This document shows positions 61,801-64,000 of a stretch of 64,000 nucleotides of DNA, in pieces. Below the pieces are notes generated by a model, which was given only the letters and a program-made list of their open reading frames with translations, was not told where the DNA came from and ran no database searches. Source of the stretch: Konateibacter massiliensis (GTDB taxonomy: Bacteria > Bacillota > Clostridia > Lachnospirales > Lachnospiraceae); NCBI RefSeq assembly GCF_900184995.1, contig NZ_LT860098.1:253001-317000 (forward strand), given 5' to 3'. The stretch's first letter is position 1. Each line of letters begins with the position of its first letter. Made by a program: the position numbers and the translations under genes.

Positions 61801-63462
61801 TGAAACTGAGGCACTATTTATATTCATAGAGTATATCGCTGTTTCACTTGGTTGAAAAGAAAATGTATACCATTGATTTTTTAACAATGTTTTTTCTTCT
61901 TTTACTCCAATTTCTTCTGCCGTACCTGACTTGTCTTCATATTTTACCAAAACCATTTTGTTTTCTTCTGTTGTATCATCCGGATTTAAAATCGTACCAT
62001 CTGGATTATAAAAATTTTCTAATTCATAATACTCATTGTTTATACCATTTAGAGACTTATAATCCTCAAGCGAACTTCTAAGAGTATCCCCTTCAAGCAC
62101 CACCCCACCTGTACTAACATAATAATTACCAACATATCCTTGATAATGTTCCCCAATATCCTTTAAGTCTATCTTGTTTTTATATTTACTGATATCCATT
62201 GTTTTAGGTGCCGTTGCAAGCATTTGAACATACCCCAAATCGTTTGTTTCAAGCTCAATAGAACCACCATCTTTTACAAATTCATTGTACATATCATAGT
62301 CAACATAAGACAATAGTTGCCCTTTTTTAATCTTTAATCCTTGCGCATCTGATGCCTTTACATAAATGCTATAAACCTGTCCTTCTTCCAGATAATATCC
62401 CCGAACATATGATCCGTTTATATAATTACTGCTAACATTATACTTTTGTTCTTCATTCCCATCTGCCACCGAAACTTCTGAATAATACGCATTATCAAAC
62501 ACCAAATGATAATGTGCTGTTTCTTCCGGAGTAAATTCGAATATTCTTGCTTCGTTCTTATTCAACTGTACTGTCTCATCATAATTAATAGTTTCTGAAC
62601 CCTTTTCATATTTTGCAAGTATTAACATATCAGACTCTATACTAGCAGAATCATTTATGACTTCATCTTTATTATCATATAATCCTTCTAATTCATAATA
62701 ACCATTCTGTATTCTACAAGTACCTTCATATGTTGTAATTATATCTTGTAAGGTATCTCCTTCGTACACAGAATAATACCTATAATAGTCCGCATACCAG
62801 TAGTTATCACTTTGATATGACAGTCGCTTAAATTTAATTTCATTAATATCCTCAGGTCCTTCTGCTACCAAAGAAGAGTATCCATTCAAATTTGTTTCTG
62901 CAGTAATTGTTCCGCCTGCTTCTGTAAAGGTAGTATACTCATTATAATCAAAGAAAAAAACACTGTATCCTCTGATTATTTTAATTGTCTGGTTGCTATC
63001 TGATTTTATAGCTATGTGATAAGTTTTCCCTTCTTCGAGATAAAATCCTCTGCCACACATTTGCTGATTATCTACAATCGTTAAACCTACAATTTCAATA
63101 TCTTTAAAAGTTTCACTATCAAGTTGCTCTTTGACTGATATTTCAGTTTGATCTTTAGCATGTATAAAATATTTTGCACTCTTTTCCGGCTGAAATAAAA
63201 AAGAGTACTCTTCATCCTTCTCCAATGATTTCGATTCGAGATATCCTATTTCTTCTATCTCCTGTTCTAACTGAGGCGTCTCTTCGTCAGATTCTATCGT
63301 CATCGCACCTCCCGTGACAGTTCCACTACTTTCTTGACCGATTTCATTACTTTGTTCCAACTGATTGGGGGTTACTTCTGCTGAAACAGGTAATATATTA
63401 CCAAATATTATAGATATTGTAAGTAATACAGCTACCCTTTTTTTCATTAGTTTTAGACTCAT
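58900..63462 (-). CDS. large secreted repeat protein: five 215-220-residue modules + Big_2 + Fn3
   Basis: This 1520-residue surface protein has a signal peptide of 1-28 (cut after PVSA). After an acidic linker come five tandem modules of about 215-220 residues each (about 70-289, 290-513, 514-729, 730-945, 946-1165). Each begins with a PPC-like beta part (for example ETKTLEKDKWYQFTFKPDQS ... LNAGEEYTIYLKAYD), then a second part marked by FFDYDEYxxF, GGTI, FRYLSK, YELENLYD and ILAKYE. The C-terminus has three Big_2 Ig-like domains (about 1166-1425; SSSNTKVASVDASGKVKGIA pattern) and one Fn3 (about 1430-1520). No catalytic domain or sortase motif is evident, so an adhesin or structural role is inferred. 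I know no described name for the second half of the module. Confidence 0.88.
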   Translation of the reverse strand: MSLKLMKKRVAVLLTISIIFGNILPVSAEVTPNQLEQSNEIGQESSGTVTGGAMTIESDEETPQLEQEIEEIGYLESKSLEKDEEYSFLFQPEKSAKYFIHAKDQTEISVKEQLDSETFKDIEIVGLTIVDNQQMCGRGFYLEEGKTYHIAIKSDSNQTIKIIRGYSVFFFDYNEYTTFTEAGGTITAETNLNGYSSLVAEGPEDINEIKFKRLSYQSDNYWYADYYRYYSVYEGDTLQDIITTYEGTCRIQNGYYELEGLYDNKDEVINDSASIESDMLILAKYEKGSETINYDETVQLNKNEARIFEFTPEETAHYHLVFDNAYYSEVSVADGNEEQKYNVSSNYINGSYVRGYYLEEGQVYSIYVKASDAQGLKIKKGQLLSYVDYDMYNEFVKDGGSIELETNDLGYVQMLATAPKTMDISKYKNKIDLKDIGEHYQGYVGNYYVSTGGVVLEGDTLRSSLEDYKSLNGINNEYYELENFYNPDGTILNPDDTTEENKMVLVKYEDKSGTAEEIGVKEEKTLLKNQWYTFSFQPSETAIYSMNINSASVSIVDEAKNPINSGAGNSSYSYFLKGGENYTIFIKPYEDQQFSILKENKLFVMDYDEYFGFKNAGGTIDFSVDDAGEVTIKAEGSNDIDDSNFRYIKKHTDAEGTYWVVSPFTSYDLLSDSQLKKVVRSYKNDYDIVNGYYELIDLYDTAGNIVENSQKINNNTIILAKYVSYVEQSENITLSETKILQEDSTNAFTFTPDKNGMYFVPDEDAIIRIMDADGKKLSDSDYLSTGEKGLSGFFLESGKEYTIYVKTYDEVEFNINRGYKIFYFDFDEYNRFKEQDGNLYIETNQGVSLKAEAGDIEDDFRYLSKFAYGSTNEWYANYFSSEYILEGESIQKSTDDYKQNYNITDSIYELENLYDVSGSLLDTTQIIEDNIIVLGEYKKAAVDAIEIGYKETKTLEKDKWYQFTFKPDQSATYYMIASNSYVQVFDEANENLEDNTDIYIQDEYYIGYDLNAGEEYTIYLKAYDNQNFEISRAYSVNFFDYDEYEAFTASGGTIKINADGAYSYLNVTAPSSVNDSNFRYLSKDVYTDEGVEYFSWYADTYDTSYVLDGEVLQPVIVDYQADHKYAHKYTLKSLIKSDKTAINLNAKVTDNLLILAKYEPEYVYVQGINISGNSSIKVGESSQLSAAIDTKVKYSATNGKLVWSSSNTKVASVDASGKVKGIAQGTANITAASTDGGNAVATFKITVSKAEEIKVEATGLKLNVSKITMKKGTKYNWLMTTVTPSNTTNKTITWTSSNTKVATVNANGAITAKKAGNATITASTSNGKKATVKVTVGTSNIKVTKVSLNLKSKTVTVGEKVKLTAAVTPVNATNSKVTWSSSDTKVAKVSSKGEVTAIGGGKAKITCTAKDGSGKKATFTLTVKKPEKTKITSIKSETKKTAELTWKEVSKASGYEIYAATSKNGTYKKVATVKNGSTVSYTVKKLKSKQKYYFKVKAYVNVSKTKVYSNDSGIKSIKIK

Positions 63463-63652
63463 ATGTCCATGTCCTCCTCTGCTTTAACGCAATCTTGCTT
63501 GATTCGATATTTTTTTTGTTCTAAAAGTATTATTCATAAATTTCACTCAAACATTAAGTTTCAATACAAAAAGCATCAAACATTTTTTTGTAATATTCAT
63601 GTATCATCCTTCTAGTAAAAAATATATTTAATTTTTTTCTAGCACTATAAAT

Positions 63653-63681
63653 ATTCTATTGAATTTTGAATATTTTGTCAA
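63653..63681 (-). promoter_or_regulatory. sigma-A promoter of the large repeat-protein gene
   Basis: Minus strand: TTGACA (63681-63676), 17-bp spacer, TAGAAT (63658-63653), giving a leader of about 185 bases. It is back-to-back with the plus-strand promoter at 63750. The 386-bp gap 63463-63848 holds these two promoters and AT-rich DNA. Confidence 0.75.
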
Positions 63682-63749
63682 TATTTAGTGAAACTTTTGT
63701 AAAAAAAGAAAAACTCAAGATTTTAGATGCTTAACTTTTGGCAACAATA

Positions 63750-63778
63750 TTGACAAGTATTTTTACCTCTGTTACACT
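63750..63778 (+). promoter_or_regulatory. sigma-A promoter of the gene at the right edge
   Basis: TTGACA (63750-63755), 17-bp spacer, TACACT (63773-63778), with TGT ahead of the -10 as in an extended promoter. The leader is about 65 bases. Confidence 0.8.
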
Positions 63779-63848
63779 AACTCTGAATATGGAATTTTAT
63801 GAATACGTTTGATTTTATTGAAAAAAGGAAGAATTAGAGGTACTAGAA

Positions 63849-64000
63849 TTGGAGAATTATAAAGAACAGTTTAAGCGTTTGATTACTTTTGCGGAAGTTC
63901 TTTCCATTATTGTGTTGGAGGCTTTCGTATTTTGGAATGTCTGGATGAACTATTATAATCAGGCACTTCCGAAGGAACTGCGCTATTGGAGACGTGGACA
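63849..64000 (+). CDS. N-terminal fragment of a membrane protein, probably a sugar transferase
   Basis: The frame is open from a TTG start to the window edge (50 codons visible). AGAGG lies 8 bases before the TTG and a good promoter lies about 70 bp upstream. The visible part has a charged start (ENYKEQFKRLI), a first membrane helix (FAEVLSIIVLEAFVFWNVWM) and NYYNQALPKELRYWRRG. That ending resembles the N-terminus of polyprenyl glycosylphosphotransferases with a YYN...WRRG segment, but too little is present for certainty. If so it would start a second surface-polysaccharide locus. Confidence 0.55.
   Translation, partial: MENYKEQFKRLITFAEVLSIIVLEAFVFWNVWMNYYNQALPKELRYWRRG

Noticed and set aside
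1-64000. tRNA, rRNA, phage or insertion-sequence genes
   Set aside because: I found no cloverleaf, rRNA-like stretch, integrase or transposase in any frame, so none is reported.

Overview
The window is a stretch of low-GC Gram-positive DNA. Strong GGAGG ribosome-binding sites, sigma-A promoters, sortase-independent Fn3/Big_2 surface proteins, a YesM/YesN-type two-component pair, an AraC-GH39 fusion, class I Hcp and an ABC-exported rhamnose polysaccharide together suggest an anaerobic gut Clostridia, most likely Lachnospiraceae. The family is inferred from gene content; no rRNA, tRNA, phage or transposase gene was seen. Almost every gene is on the minus strand.

Layout. (1) 1-9.8 kb, sugar sensing and carbohydrate use: a degenerate RbsA-like ABC ATPase (cut by the window edge) with a histidine kinase and AraC-type response regulator, a sugar isomerase/epimerase plus Gfo/Idh/MocA dehydrogenase pair, an AraC regulator fused to a GH39 domain, and a ROK sugar kinase. 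(2) 9.8-23 kb, mixed housekeeping and stress: MATE exporter, DUF421 protein, the hcp / ferredoxin / cupin nitrosative-stress group with its Crp-family regulator, a CgeB-like glycosyltransferase, lspA, a divergent clpX, an unknown protein and an HtrA protease. This section is full of dispersed hairpin repeats, several fused to a -10 box. (3) 23-51.3 kb, one large cell-surface polysaccharide locus, nearly all in one direction, starting from a promoter at 51316-51288: dTDP-rhamnose genes rfbB, rfbA, rfbC, a Wzm/Wzt ABC exporter, a methyltransferase, several GT2 glycosyltransferases, a Dpm1-like/GtrA/GT-C side-chain set, a kinase/HAD/nucleotidyltransferase set, a CotH/VTC/DUF4956 set, and at the far end an initiating sugar transferase and an LCP ligase. 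(4) 51.3-64 kb, secreted surface proteins: a GHL10-like hydrolase, an N-acetylmuramoyl-L-alanine amidase, an O-antigen-ligase-like membrane protein and a 1520-residue repeat protein. A divergent promoter pair then leads to a second membrane gene that runs off the right edge.

How it fits together: the sugar transferase starts a lipid-linked polymer, rhamnose and other sugars are added by the GT2 enzymes, the ABC pair exports it, membrane GT-C/GtrA/flippase proteins and the phosphotransfer proteins probably decorate it outside, and LCP joins it to peptidoglycan. The best candidates for something undescribed are the CotH/VTC/DUF4956 plus kinase/HAD/nucleotidyltransferase block inside the wall-polymer locus, a promoter-linked 5'-end stem-loop repeat family with compensatory base changes, a Shine-Dalgarno site placed across a hairpin at 58.9 kb, and a five-fold repeated 215-220-residue surface module.
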